Shown one piece after another: positions 1 through 9,990 of a DNA stretch of 50,688 nt. Where the stretch lies: assembly GCF_017306585.1 (NCBI RefSeq), contig NZ_JAFKIC010000129.1, forward strand, positions 1 through 50,688, read 5' to 3'. The notes under the pieces were generated by a model. That model did not search any database. It saw nothing but the letters and a program-made list of their open reading frames with translations, and was not told the origin of the DNA. The translations under genes and the position numbers were made by a program. Position 1 is the stretch's first letter; the number at the start of each line of letters is the position of its first letter. Source of the stretch: Mesorhizobium sp. Lineage in GTDB: Bacteria; Pseudomonadota; Alphaproteobacteria; Rhizobiales; Rhizobiaceae.

Positions 1-1
1 A

Positions 2-1099
2 GGCTACGCCTGGAAGGACGTGCCGGTGGCCGGCGGCGGCGGCGACGCGGCCATGACCGCGCTGAAGGCAATGGTCGCGGCCGGCAACTACCCGACCGCC
101 TCGCAGATGCTCGGCTATACCGTGCTCGACTATGCTCAGGCAGGCGTGATGGGCGACCTGACCGAGACGGCCAAGAAGGAAGGCTGGGACAAATCGGTTC
201 CGGCGGCCCTGCAGAAATTCTCGGTCTATGACGGCAAGTGGGTCGCGGCTCCGGTCAACGTCCACTCGGTAAACTGGCTGTGGATCAACAAGGCGGTGAT
301 GGACAAGATCGGCGGCACCGAGCCGAAGACCTTCGACGACTTCATCGCCCTGCTCGACAAGGCCAAGGCAGCGGGCGTGACCCCGCTCGCGCTCGGCGGC
401 CAGAACTGGCAGGAAGCGACCATGTTCGATTCCGTCGTGCTGTCGACGGGCGGGCCGGACTTCTACAAGAAGGCGATGAACGACCTCGACGACGCCTCGC
501 TCAAGTCGGACACGATGAAGAAGTCGTTCGACAACCTCGCCAAGCTGGTCACCTATGTCGATCCGAACTTCTCGGGCCGCGACTGGAACCTCGCCACCGC
601 CATGGTCATCAAGGGCGATGCGCTGGTGCAGGTGATGGGTGACTGGGCCAAGGGCGAATTCCACGCCGCCAACAAGACCCCGGGCACCGACTTCCTCTGC
701 TACCGCTTCCCCGGCACCGACGGCTCGGTGATCTACAACTCCGACATGTTCGGCATGTTCAACGTTCCGGACGACCGCAAGGCCGCCCAGGTCGCTCTGG
801 CCACCGCCACCCTGTCGAAGAGCTTCCAGTCGGCGTTCAACGTGGTCAAGGGCTCGGTTCCGGCCCGTACTGACGTGCCTGACACCGACTTCGACGCTTG
901 CGGCAAGAAAGGCATCGCCGACCTGAAGAAGGCCAATGACGGCGGCACGCTGTTCGGTTCGCTGGCCCAGGGCTATGGTGCGCCTCCGGCCGTCGCCAAT
1001 GCCTACAAGGACGTCGTCTCCAAGTTCGTCCACGGTCAGATCAAGACCTCGGACGAAGCCGTGACCGAACTGGTCAAGGCAATCGACGACGCCAAGTAA
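2..1099 (+). CDS. Carbohydrate ABC transporter substrate-binding protein (5' truncated)
   Basis: Periplasmic binding component of a sugar importer (solute-binding family 1, GtsA/UgpB-like). The frame is open from base 2 with no start, so the signal peptide and N-terminus lie outside the window; about 365 residues are present. Typical family stretches are seen, such as the [11 protein letters not shown] segment and the C-terminal [10 protein letters not shown] segment. It is followed by a strong hairpin and then two permeases and an ATPase in the same direction, which supports the assignment. The family resemblance suggests glucose, mannose or another monosaccharide, but the sequence alone does not fix the substrate. 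Confidence 0.9.
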   Translation, partial: GYAWKDVPVAGGGGDAAMTALKAMVAAGNYPTASQMLGYTVLDYAQAGVMGDLTETAKKEGWDKSVPAALQKFSVYDGKWVAAPVNVHSVNWLWINKAVMDKIGGTEPKTFDDFIALLDKAKAAGVTPLALGGQNWQEATMFDSVVLSTGGPDFYKKAMNDLDDASLKSDTMKKSFDNLAKLVTYVDPNFSGRDWNLATAMVIKGDALVQVMGDWAKGEFHAANKTPGTDFLCYRFPGTDGSVIYNSDMFGMFNVPDDRKAAQVALATATLSKSFQSAFNVVKGSVPARTDVPDTDFDACGKKGIADLKKANDGGTLFGSLAQGYGAPPAVANAYKDVVSKFVHGQIKTSDEAVTELVKAIDDAK

Positions 1100-1116
1100 G
1101 CATCACGCACGAGAAG

Positions 1117-1142
1117 ACCTTCCCCGCTCCGGCGGGGAAGGT
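1117..1142 (+). other. Perfect 11-bp hairpin after binding-protein gene
   Basis: Arms 1117-1127 (ACCTTCCCCGC) and 1132-1142 enclose a TCCG tetraloop. No T-run follows, so it looks more like an mRNA-stabilising or partial-termination hairpin between the binding-protein gene and the permease genes than a full terminator. This placement is common in binding-protein operons, where the first gene is needed in excess. Confidence 0.6.
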
Positions 1143-1172
1143 TCCCGGCCGCACGCCGACGGGAGGAGCCCG

Positions 1173-2129
1173 ATGAGCACAGTTGCCACAAGCCAGATCA
1201 AGCTGACGCCGGAAGACGCACGGCCCCGCGCCACGATGCGCTCGCGGCTGCAGGACGCCTTGCCCAAGATCGTGCTGGCGCCGAGCTTCGCCATCACCAT
1301 CGTCTTCGTCTACGGCTTCATCCTGTGGACGATCTATCTGTCCTTCACCAACTCCAAGACCTTCCCGTCCTACGCCATCACAGGCGCGCGCGCCTATCAA
1401 AGGCTGTGGAACTGGACCTTCGACACCGACCCGCCATCGAGCTGGTACACGTCGATCACCAATATGGGCATTTTCGGCTTCCTCTACATCGCCATCTGTC
1501 TGGCGCTCGGCCTGTTCCTGGCCATCCTGCTCGACCAGAAGATCCGCGGCGAAGGCGTGTTGCGGCCGATCTACCTCTACCCGATGGCGCTGTCCTTCAT
1601 CGTCACCGGCGTCGCCTGGAAATGGTTCCTCGACCCCGGCCTCGGCCTGGAGCAGACCCTGCACCAATGGGGCTGGACGAGCTTCCATTTCGACTGGATC
1701 AAGAACAAGGATTTCGTCATCTACACGGTGGTCATTGCCGGTGTCTGGCAGGCCTCCGGCTTCATCATGGCGATGTTCCTGGCCGGCCTGCGCGGCATTG
1801 ACGGCGAGATCATGAAGGCGGCGCAGATCGACGGCGCCACCACCTTCCAGCTCTACCGGCGCATCGTCATTCCGCTCCTGCGTCCGATCTTCCTGTCGGC
1901 CTTCATCGTGCTCGCGCACCTTGCCATCAAGTCCTACGACCTTGTCGTGGCGCTGACGTCAGGCGGCCCGGGAGGCTCGGCCTGGCTGCCTTCGAATTTC
2001 ATGTATGAATACACCTTCAAGCGCAACGAGATGGCTGTCGGCTCGGCGAGCGCCGTGATCATGCTGATGACCATCGTCGCCATCATCGTGCCCTATCTCT
2101 ATTCGGAACTCAGGGAGAAGCCGCGATGA
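1173..2129 (+). CDS. Sugar ABC transporter permease (MalF type)
   Basis: Inner-membrane permease of the binding-protein-dependent sugar importer, 318 residues, with about six predicted membrane segments beginning near residue 30. The cytoplasmic EAA loop that contacts the ATPase lies near residues 211-237 (EIMKAAQIDGATTFQLYRR). The ATG is preceded by a strong GGGAGGAG ribosome-binding site. Its stop overlaps the start of the next permease by 4 bp, so the two are probably translationally coupled. Substrate is inherited from the unidentified specificity of the binding protein. Confidence 0.93.
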   Translation: MSTVATSQIKLTPEDARPRATMRSRLQDALPKIVLAPSFAITIVFVYGFILWTIYLSFTNSKTFPSYAITGARAYQRLWNWTFDTDPPSSWYTSITNMGIFGFLYIAICLALGLFLAILLDQKIRGEGVLRPIYLYPMALSFIVTGVAWKWFLDPGLGLEQTLHQWGWTSFHFDWIKNKDFVIYTVVIAGVWQASGFIMAMFLAGLRGIDGEIMKAAQIDGATTFQLYRRIVIPLLRPIFLSAFIVLAHLAIKSYDLVVALTSGGPGGSAWLPSNFMYEYTFKRNEMAVGSASAVIMLMTIVAIIVPYLYSELREKPR

Positions 2130-3076
2130 GCACTGTGGCCACACCCGCCCGTTCCCGGCAGGATTCCGGCGGCATGAACGTCAAGATCGTCAACCGCGTC
2201 GTCATCTACGGGCTTCTGGCGCTGTTCGCGCTGTTCTACCTGATGCCGCTGTTCGTCATGCTGGTGACCTCTTTCAAGACCATGGACGAGATCCAGAACG
2301 GCAACATGCTGTCGCTGCCCAAGGCACCGACCTTCGATCCCTGGCTGAAGGCCTGGGGCGAGACCTGCGTCGGCCTCACCTGCGCCGGCATCAAGGGCTA
2401 TTTCTGGAACTCCATCAAGATGGTCGTTCCAGCTGTCATCATCTCGACGCTGCTCGGCGCGCTCAACGGCTATGTGCTGACCAAATGGCGTTTTCGCGGA
2501 CACACGCTGGTGTTCGGGCTGATGCTGTTTGCCTGCTTCATCCCGTTCCAGTCGGTGCTGCTGCCGATGGCCACGATCCTCGGCAGTCTCGGCCGCTTCG
2601 GCGTGACGCTGCAGAATGCCGTCGGCACGAGCTTCGGCCTGGGCAATCCGACATTGAACCTGGTCTTCGTCCACGTCGTCTACGGCATCGGCTTCACCAC
2701 TTTGTTCTTCCGCAACTACTACGAGGCGTTCCCGACCGAACTCGTGAAGGCCGCGCAGGTCGACGGCGCCTCGTTCTTCCAGATCTTCCGGCGCATCATG
2801 CTGCCGAACTCGATGCCGATCTTCGTCGTCACCGTCATCTACCAGTTCACCAACATCTGGAACGACTTCCTGTTCGCTTCCGCCTACGCCGGCACCGGCG
2901 ACGCCATGCCGATGACGGTGGCGCTCAACAATGTCGTCAACACCTCCACCGGTGTCGTCGAATACAACGTCAACATGGCGGCGGCGATGATCGCCGCCCT
3001 CCCCACCCTTCTCGTTTATGTTCTCGCCGGCCGCTATTTCGTGCGCGGTCTGATGGCGGGCGCGGTCAAAGGATAA
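2126..3076 (+). CDS. Sugar ABC transporter permease (MalG type)
   Basis: Second permease of the importer, 316 residues, MalG/UgpE-like. A short cytoplasmic N-terminus precedes the first membrane segment near residue 26; the EAA loop is near residues 205-230 (ELVKAAQVDGASFFQIFRR). It begins inside the stop codon of the preceding permease (ATGA) and is followed four bases later by the ATPase gene. It should form the heterodimeric membrane channel with the 1173-2129 product. Confidence 0.93.
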   Translation: MSTVATPARSRQDSGGMNVKIVNRVVIYGLLALFALFYLMPLFVMLVTSFKTMDEIQNGNMLSLPKAPTFDPWLKAWGETCVGLTCAGIKGYFWNSIKMVVPAVIISTLLGALNGYVLTKWRFRGHTLVFGLMLFACFIPFQSVLLPMATILGSLGRFGVTLQNAVGTSFGLGNPTLNLVFVHVVYGIGFTTLFFRNYYEAFPTELVKAAQVDGASFFQIFRRIMLPNSMPIFVVTVIYQFTNIWNDFLFASAYAGTGDAMPMTVALNNVVNTSTGVVEYNVNMAAAMIAALPTLLVYVLAGRYFVRGLMAGAVKG

Positions 3077-3080
3077 ACCG

Positions 3081-4193
<1,113 letters not shown>

Positions 4194-4196
<3 letters not shown>

Positions 4197-4245
4197 TGCA
4201 TGTCGCCCGAAAGTGGTTCCGGTTTTGGGGCAACGACATGCATCA
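4194..4245 (+). repeat. Intergenic palindromic repeat overlapping a stop codon
   Basis: Perfect 12-bp inverted repeat TGATGCATGTCG (4194-4205) and CGACATGCATCA (4234-4245) around a 28-base centre that is itself partly self-complementary (CCCGAAA against TTTTGGG). From memory, units of this form recur between genes in Mesorhizobium; only one is in this window. The TGA at 4194-4196 is the stop of the ABC ATPase gene. Confidence 0.6.
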
Positions 4246-4264
4246 AGACAAAGATCCTTAGACC

Positions 4265-5779
4265 ATGTCCAACCCCGATATCGTCATCATCGGCTCCGGC
4301 ATAGGCGGCGCCACGATCGCCTCCGGTCTGGCCGGCAGTGGCGCTTCGATCCTGATGCTGGAGCGCGGCGAGCCGCTGCCGGCAACGCCGCATGCGCGCG
4401 ACACACGCGCCATTTTCCTCGACGAGCATTATCGGCCGAAAGAGATGTGGCGCGAGGCTGGCGGCGCCTCCTTCAACCCCGGCAATTACTATTATGTCGG
4501 CGGCAATTCCAAATTCTTCGGCGCGGTGCTGATCCGCTACCGCAAGGAAGACTTCGCCGTCATGGAGCACTTCGGCGGCATCTCTCCCGCGTGGCCGTTT
4601 TCGTATGACGAGTTCGAGCCGTGGTATTCCAGGGCCGAACAGCTTTTCCGCGTACGCGGCTCGCTGGGCGAGGACCCCACGGAACCGTTCCACTCCATCC
4701 CCTATGCCTACAAGCCGGTGCCCGACGAGGCGCCGATCGCGCGCGCCCGCGCCGAGTTGAAAAGCCTCGGCCTGCACCCGGCATCGCTGCCGCTCGGCGT
4801 CGATATCGAGACCTGGCTGAAGGACGGCAAGACCGGTTGGGACGCTTTCCCCAACACCGGACAGGGCAAGATGGACGCCCAGACCGCGCCGCTGGCCGAA
4901 GCCCTCAAGGACGGCAATATCCGGCTCGAGACCGGCGCCTCTGTCGAGTATCTCGAGACCGCTCCCGATGGCAAAACCATCGCGGCTGTGCATTACCGCC
5001 AGAACGGCGAGGCGAAGAGGGTTTTGCCGAAGCTGGTGATCCTGTCGGCTGGCGCAGTCAATTCGGCCGTCATCCTGTTGCGCTCTCCCGCGCCTGCCGG
5101 GGCCAAGGGCGGCAAGGGCCTGGCCAACCGCTCCGACCAGGTCGGCCGCAATTTCATGAACCACAATTCGAGCGCGATGCTGGCCATCGATCCGCGCCGG
5201 CGCAACGACAGCGTCTACCAGAAGACGCTGATGCTCAACGACTACTATCTCTCCGATGGCAAGGGTGGCAAACCGCTGGGCAATGTGCAGCTGCTCGGCA
5301 AGATCGACGGCAACATGCTGAAGGCCAATGTGAAGACGGTGCCGAAATTCGCGCTCGACTACATGGCCCGGCACGCCGTCGACTGGTACCTGATGTGCGA
5401 GGACCTGCCCGATCCCGAAAGCCGCATCATGGTCGACGGCAAGGATATCGTCATGCAGTGGCGGCGTTCCAACATGCAGTCGCTGGAAGGCCTGACCAAG
5501 GTGATGCGCGAGAACCTGCGTGCCTGCGGCTACCCGATCGTGCTGTCGCGCCCCTTCGACAAGCGCACGCCGTCGCACCAGTGCGGCACGGTCAAGATGG
5601 GCGATGACTCGGCGACCTCTCCGCTGGATCCATTCTGCCGCGCCTTCGACCACCAGAACCTGTTCGTCGTCGATGCCAGTTTCCTGCCGAATTCGGCGGC
5701 AGTGAATCCGGCATTGTCGATCGCCGCACAGGCGCTGCGGGTTGCGGATCATATCCGCAAGGTGGAGCTCTTCGCATGA
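4265..5779 (+). CDS. GMC family oxidoreductase
   Basis: FAD-dependent oxidoreductase of 504 residues. The N-terminal Rossmann motif IVIIGSGIGG is at residues 6-15 with an acidic ribose-binding ERGE further on. The C-terminal part carries the catalytic His in SHQCGT near 437 and the partner Asn in NPALS near 481, so the active site looks intact. GMC enzymes of this branch oxidise sugars or alcohols and pass electrons to an acceptor. No twin-arginine signal is seen, so it is probably cytoplasmic. Its place after a sugar importer suggests it acts on the imported compound, which is inference. Confidence 0.85.
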   Translation: MSNPDIVIIGSGIGGATIASGLAGSGASILMLERGEPLPATPHARDTRAIFLDEHYRPKEMWREAGGASFNPGNYYYVGGNSKFFGAVLIRYRKEDFAVMEHFGGISPAWPFSYDEFEPWYSRAEQLFRVRGSLGEDPTEPFHSIPYAYKPVPDEAPIARARAELKSLGLHPASLPLGVDIETWLKDGKTGWDAFPNTGQGKMDAQTAPLAEALKDGNIRLETGASVEYLETAPDGKTIAAVHYRQNGEAKRVLPKLVILSAGAVNSAVILLRSPAPAGAKGGKGLANRSDQVGRNFMNHNSSAMLAIDPRRRNDSVYQKTLMLNDYYLSDGKGGKPLGNVQLLGKIDGNMLKANVKTVPKFALDYMARHAVDWYLMCEDLPDPESRIMVDGKDIVMQWRRSNMQSLEGLTKVMRENLRACGYPIVLSRPFDKRTPSHQCGTVKMGDDSATSPLDPFCRAFDHQNLFVVDASFLPNSAAVNPALSIAAQALRVADHIRKVELFA

Positions 5780-5785
5780 TCCGTC

Positions 5786-5915
5786 GGCGCCGCCCCTCAC
5801 CCTTACCCTCTCCCCGTGAAGGACGGGGAGAGGGGGTCGCCGGCGTCGCGGCCATCTTCCTTCTCCCCGTCCCTATACGGGGAGAAGGTGCCGGCAGGCG
5901 GATGAGGGGCAGCGC
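5786..5915 (+). repeat. Dispersed intergenic repeat with two hairpins, copy 1
   Basis: About 130 bp bounded by CCCCTCA and TGAGGGG. It holds two hairpins: CTCTCCCCGT/ACGGGGAGAG, and CCTTCTCCCCGT/ACGGGGAGAAGG. A second copy lies at 24200-24326 in the opposite orientation and matches through both hairpins and both ends. The layout resembles rhizobial intergenic mosaic elements (RIME-like). No coding potential is seen. Confidence 0.8.
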
Positions 5916-5939
5916 TGACATCCAAGGGAAAATGCTCGG

Positions 5940-6701
5940 ATGACCCGCCCCGCAGCGATCATCACCGGCGGCGCGCGCGGCATCGGGCTGGCCTGTGCCG
6001 AAGCACTCGCCGATGTCGGCTTCAACATCGTGATAGCTGACCTCGCCGAGAAACCACCCGAAGGGCTCGTCGAAAACATCACCGCGCGCGGTGCGAAATT
6101 AACCTACGCCCAATGCGACATCGCCGATCTCGGGTGCCACGCAGCCCTTGTCGACGCCGCAAAAAACGCCTTCGGCCATATCGACTGCCTGGTCAACAAT
6201 GCCGGCGTCGGCGCCATGGTGCGCGGCGACCTTTTGGAACTCAAGCCCGAGAATTTCGACCGCACGCTCGGCATCAATTTGCGCGGCACCGTCTTCCTGA
6301 GCCAGGCTGTCGCCAAGACGATGCTGGCCACGCCGTCCGCCCATGCAAGATCGATCATCACCGTTACATCAGTCAGCGCCGAAATGGCCTCGCCGGAACG
6401 TTCGGAATACTGCATGTCGAAGGCCGGGCTTTCCATGTGGGTGAAGAACCTCGCCCTGCGGCTCGCGCCGGAAGGCATCGGCGTGTTCGAACTGCGACCG
6501 GGCATCATCCGCACCGACATGACTGCGGGCGTGACCGCAAAATACGATGCCTTGATCGACAGCGGGCTGGTGCCGGCCAAGCGCTGGGGCGAAGCCTCCG
6601 ACATCGGCGCCGTGGTGGCGACGCTTGCCACCGGAAAGCTCGGTTTTTCGACCGGCTCGATCATCAATGTCGACGGCGCGCTCTCCGTGCCCCGGCTGTG
6701 A
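5940..6701 (+). CDS. SDR family oxidoreductase (3-ketoacyl-ACP reductase-like)
   Basis: Classical short-chain dehydrogenase/reductase, 253 residues. The cofactor motif TGGARGIG is at 9-16, NNAG follows in the middle, the catalytic Ser lies in VTSVS, and the catalytic Tyr and Lys are in YCMSK at 157-161. An acidic residue after the second strand (IADL) suggests NAD(H) preference. Its stop codon abuts the next gene without a gap. Sitting between two GMC oxidoreductases, it probably interconverts a keto/hydroxy intermediate in the same sugar or alcohol pathway. Confidence 0.88.
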   Translation: MTRPAAIITGGARGIGLACAEALADVGFNIVIADLAEKPPEGLVENITARGAKLTYAQCDIADLGCHAALVDAAKNAFGHIDCLVNNAGVGAMVRGDLLELKPENFDRTLGINLRGTVFLSQAVAKTMLATPSAHARSIITVTSVSAEMASPERSEYCMSKAGLSMWVKNLALRLAPEGIGVFELRPGIIRTDMTAGVTAKYDALIDSGLVPAKRWGEASDIGAVVATLATGKLGFSTGSIINVDGALSVPRL

Positions 6702-8342
6702 ATGGACAAGACAATGACCGACTACATTATCGTGGGCGCCGGTCCAGCCGGCTGTGTTCTGGCCAACCGGCTGAGCGAGGATTCTTCCAACTCGGTGCTG
6801 CTGCTCGAGGCTGGTGGCAAGGACTGGCACCCCCTGATCCACATGCCGGCCGGCTTCGCCAAGATGACCAAGGGCATCGCGTCCTGGGGCTGGTCGACCG
6901 TGCCGCAGAAAAACATGAACGACCGCGTCTTCTGGTACACGCAGGCCAAGGTCGTCGGCGGCGGCTCCTCCATCAACGCCCAGATCTACACGCGTGGCAA
7001 TGCCCGCGACTATGACGCCTGGGAAAAGGAGGAGGGCCTTGCCGGCTGGGGCTATCGCGATGTGCTGCCCTATTTCAAGCGCGCCGAGAACAACCAGCGC
7101 TATGCCAACGATTTCCATGGCGACCAGGGGCCGCTTGGCGTCTCCAACCCGATTTCACCGCTGCCGATCTGCGAGGCCTATTTCCGCGCCGGCCAGGAGA
7201 TGGGCATTCCCTTCAACCCGGATTTCAACGGCGCCAGCCAAGAGGGCGTCGGTTATTACCAGCTGACCCAGAAGGATGCGCGGCGCTCCTCAGCCTCGGT
7301 CGCCTATCTCAAGCCGATCCGCGACCGCAAGAACCTTGCCGTCAGAACCGATGTGCTGGTCACCCGCATCGTCGTCGAGAAGGGCCGCGCCATCGGCGTG
7401 GAGGTTGTCGACCGACCGGGCGGCGAGAAGAAAATCCTGCGCGCCGACCGTGAGGTCATCGTCTCGTCGGGCGCGATCGGCTCGCCGAAGCTCCTCATGC
7501 AGTCCGGCATCGGCCCCGCCGATCACCTGAAGTCGGTCGGCGTTACGCCGGTGCACGACCTGCCCGGCGTCGGCTCCAACATGCAGGACCATCTCGACCT
7601 CTTCGTCATCGCCGAATGCACCGGCGACCACACCTATGACAATTACGCCAAGCTGCACCGCACCGCCTGGGCCGGCCTGCAATATCTGCTTTTGAAGAAG
7701 GGGCCGGTGGCCTCGAGCCTGTTCGAGACCGGCGGCTTCTGGTACGCCGACCCCACGGCTGCCTCGCCCGATATCCAGTTCCATCTCGGCCTCGGCTCCG
7801 GCATCGAGGCTGGCGTCGAGAAGCTGAGAAATCCCGGCGTCACGTTGAACTCCGCCTTCCTGCGGCCGCGCTCGCGCGGCACGGTGCGGCTAAGGAGCGC
7901 CGATCCGGCCGACCATCCGTTGATCGATCCCAACTACTGGTCCGATCCGTATGACCGCGCCATGTCGCTCAAGGGGCTCAGGCTGGCGCGCGAGATCATG
8001 CGGCAGAAGGCGCTTGCGCCCTACGTGCTGCGCGAAGTCCTGCCCGGCCCGTCGCTCGCCAGCGACGACGAACTGGTCGACTATGCCTGCCGCACCTCCA
8101 AGACAGACCATCACCCGGTCGGCACCTGCCGCATGGGCCATGACGAGATGGCCGTGGTGATGCCGGATCTCAGGCTGCGCGGCATCGAAGGCCTGCGGGT
8201 GTGCGATGCCTCGGTGATGCCGCGCGTCCCCTCCTCCAACACCAACGCGCCGACCATCATGGTCGGCGAGAAGGGCGCCGACCTGATCCTTGGCCGCGAG
8301 CCGCTGCCGCCGGCGGTGTTTTCCGGCAATCGGGCGGCTTAA
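6702..8342 (+). CDS. GMC family oxidoreductase (choline dehydrogenase-like)
   Basis: FAD-dependent alcohol dehydrogenase, 546 residues, the usual length for the choline/alcohol dehydrogenase branch. Visible: IIVGAGPAGC near the N-terminus, EAGG ribose-binding site, GGGSSINAQIYTRG flavin region, GMC signature SSGAIGSPKLLMQSGIGP, and the catalytic His and Asn in HHPVGT and NTNAPT. The ATG at 6702 directly follows the preceding stop; an in-frame ATG at 6714 (MTDYIIVG) is equally plausible. The choline dehydrogenase label reflects family resemblance only; no betaine genes are near. Confidence 0.88.
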   Translation: MDKTMTDYIIVGAGPAGCVLANRLSEDSSNSVLLLEAGGKDWHPLIHMPAGFAKMTKGIASWGWSTVPQKNMNDRVFWYTQAKVVGGGSSINAQIYTRGNARDYDAWEKEEGLAGWGYRDVLPYFKRAENNQRYANDFHGDQGPLGVSNPISPLPICEAYFRAGQEMGIPFNPDFNGASQEGVGYYQLTQKDARRSSASVAYLKPIRDRKNLAVRTDVLVTRIVVEKGRAIGVEVVDRPGGEKKILRADREVIVSSGAIGSPKLLMQSGIGPADHLKSVGVTPVHDLPGVGSNMQDHLDLFVIAECTGDHTYDNYAKLHRTAWAGLQYLLLKKGPVASSLFETGGFWYADPTAASPDIQFHLGLGSGIEAGVEKLRNPGVTLNSAFLRPRSRGTVRLRSADPADHPLIDPNYWSDPYDRAMSLKGLRLAREIMRQKALAPYVLREVLPGPSLASDDELVDYACRTSKTDHHPVGTCRMGHDEMAVVMPDLRLRGIEGLRVCDASVMPRVPSSNTNAPTIMVGEKGADLILGREPLPPAVFSGNRAA

Positions 8343-8360
8343 CTTCAAAGGGACAAAAGA

Positions 8361-8678
8361 ATGATCAGGCACTGTGTCTTCGTCAAATTCCGCAACGATG
8401 TCGGCATCGGCGAACGCAAGGCGATCCATGCCGACCTGGAAGCGCTGCGGCAGCTCGTAGACGGCATGGGCGCAGTGCATTTCAGCGCCAATGTCAGCCC
8501 CGAGCCCTTCGCGCGCGGCTTCAGCGACGGCTTCACCATCGATTTTCGCGATGCGGCGGCCCGTGACGCCTATCTGGTGCACGAAGCGCACCAGCGCGCC
8601 GGGGCGCGGCTGGTCGCGGCTCTCGAAGGCGGCACCGACGGACTGATGGTCTTCGACCTCGATATTACGAAAAAGTGA
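8361..8678 (+). CDS. Dabb-domain (stress-responsive A/B barrel) protein
   Basis: Small protein of 105 residues with the Dabb signature: an N-terminal IRHCVFVKF strand and the central segment with ALRQLVDGM and DGFTIDFRDAAARDAYLVHEAH. Dabb proteins are dimeric ferredoxin-like barrels; some are enzymes or accessory factors in sugar, aromatic or polyketide pathways. It is the last gene of the co-directional GMC-SDR-GMC group and is followed by a hairpin. A specific activity cannot be assigned. Confidence 0.8.
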   Translation: MIRHCVFVKFRNDVGIGERKAIHADLEALRQLVDGMGAVHFSANVSPEPFARGFSDGFTIDFRDAAARDAYLVHEAHQRAGARLVAALEGGTDGLMVFDLDITKK

Positions 8679-8680
8679 CC

Positions 8681-8701
8681 GCCGGCCTTTCGAAGGCCGG
8701 C
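8681..8701 (+). terminator. Putative terminator hairpin
   Basis: Nine-base arms GCCGGCCTT (8681-8689) and AAGGCCGGC (8693-8701) around TCG, just after the Dabb stop codon. A short T-rich stretch (TTCTCTTTTG) comes about ten bases later rather than directly after the stem, so termination efficiency is uncertain. Confidence 0.5.
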
Positions 8702-8768
8702 TGATCGCTGTTCTCTTTTGTCAGCAGAGCGACATATCGTTCCTTTGGGGGAACCAAAGGAGGACGCC

Positions 8769-9986
8769 TTGAATCTCACTGCCGAGCAGAAGAAAACCGT
8801 TCTGGCCTCATTCCTGGGCTGGACACTCGATGCTTTTGATTTCTTCCTGCTGACATTTCTGCTCACCGATATTGCGGCTGAGTTCCATACCGACGTTCCC
8901 GCGGTGTCGAAGGCATTGTTCCTGACCTTGGCGACGCGCTTCATCGGCGCGTTCTTCTTTGGCATGTTGGCCGACAAATACGGACGCAAGCCGATCCTGA
9001 TGCTCAACATCGTCAGCTATTCGGTGATCGGCGCCCTTGCCGCCTTCTCGCCCAATCTCGGCATCTTCCTGGCGTTGCGCGCCTTGTTCGGCATCGCCAT
9101 GGGCGGCGAGTGGGGGCTCGGCTCCTCGCTCGCCATGGAATCCATCCCGCCCCAGGCGCGCGGAATGGTCTCGGGCATCCTGCAATGCGGCTATCCGGCC
9201 GGCTACCTCCTGGCGGCCGTGGTCTACGGCCTGCTCTACCAGCAGACGATCGGCGGCTACACGGTCGGCTGGCGCGCCATGTTCCTGCTGAGCTTCGTTC
9301 CCGCCCTGATCGTGCTCTTCATCCGCTCGCATGTGCCGGAATCCCCGGCCTTCGTCGAGGCGCAGAAGTCCGTCAAACCGGGATTGCTGGAAACGCTGCA
9401 GAAGCACTGGGGCGTCGCCCTCTATGCCGTGGTGCTGATGATGTTCTTCAACTTCTTCAGCCATGGCACACAGGACCTCTATCCGACCTTCCTCAAGAAG
9501 CAGCACGGCTTCGATCCGCACACGGTGAGCTGGATCACCATCGTCGCCAATCTCGGCGCCATCGTCGGCGGCCTGGCCTTCGGCGCGCTGTCCGAAAAGA
9601 TCGGCCGCATCAACGCCATCACACTCGCCTGCATCATCGCCCTGCCGGCGATTCCGCTCTGGGCCTACAGCACGACGCCTTTCATGCTGGCCGTCGGCGC
9701 CTTCGTCATGCAGGTCGCGGTGCAGGGTGCCTGGGGCGTCATCCCCGTCCATCTCAACGAGCTTTCGCCGGGCGCCGTGCGCGCGACCCTGCCCGGCTTC
9801 ATCTATCAGGCCGGCAATCTCGCGGCGTCCTATGGCGGACCATATCAGGCCGGCATCGCCGAAGCCCCCGGCAGCAGCTATGGCTATGCGCTGGCGCTTT
9901 TCGCCAGCGTGGTCGCCGTCTGCATCATCGTCGTCATCCGCTTCAGCCCGGAACGGCGCGGCCAAGTGATGACGGTGCTGGGCTGA
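8769..9986 (+). CDS. MFS transporter, SHS-like (lactate/sialate carrier type)
   Basis: Major facilitator carrier of 405 residues with about 12 membrane segments. The opening SFLGWTLDAFDFFLLTF, the loop motif ADKYGRKP and the GGEWGLGSSLAMES region resemble the sialate:H+ symporter (SHS) group, which includes lactate and sialic acid carriers. The start is set at TTG 8769 because a strong AAAGGAGG lies five bases before it; the frame is also open to an earlier TTG at 8718 without such a site. It faces the EamA gene with a gap of only four bases. Substrate unknown. Confidence 0.85.
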   Translation: MNLTAEQKKTVLASFLGWTLDAFDFFLLTFLLTDIAAEFHTDVPAVSKALFLTLATRFIGAFFFGMLADKYGRKPILMLNIVSYSVIGALAAFSPNLGIFLALRALFGIAMGGEWGLGSSLAMESIPPQARGMVSGILQCGYPAGYLLAAVVYGLLYQQTIGGYTVGWRAMFLLSFVPALIVLFIRSHVPESPAFVEAQKSVKPGLLETLQKHWGVALYAVVLMMFFNFFSHGTQDLYPTFLKKQHGFDPHTVSWITIVANLGAIVGGLAFGALSEKIGRINAITLACIIALPAIPLWAYSTTPFMLAVGAFVMQVAVQGAWGVIPVHLNELSPGAVRATLPGFIYQAGNLAASYGGPYQAGIAEAPGSSYGYALALFASVVAVCIIVVIRFSPERRGQVMTVLG

Positions 9987-9990
9987 AGGG

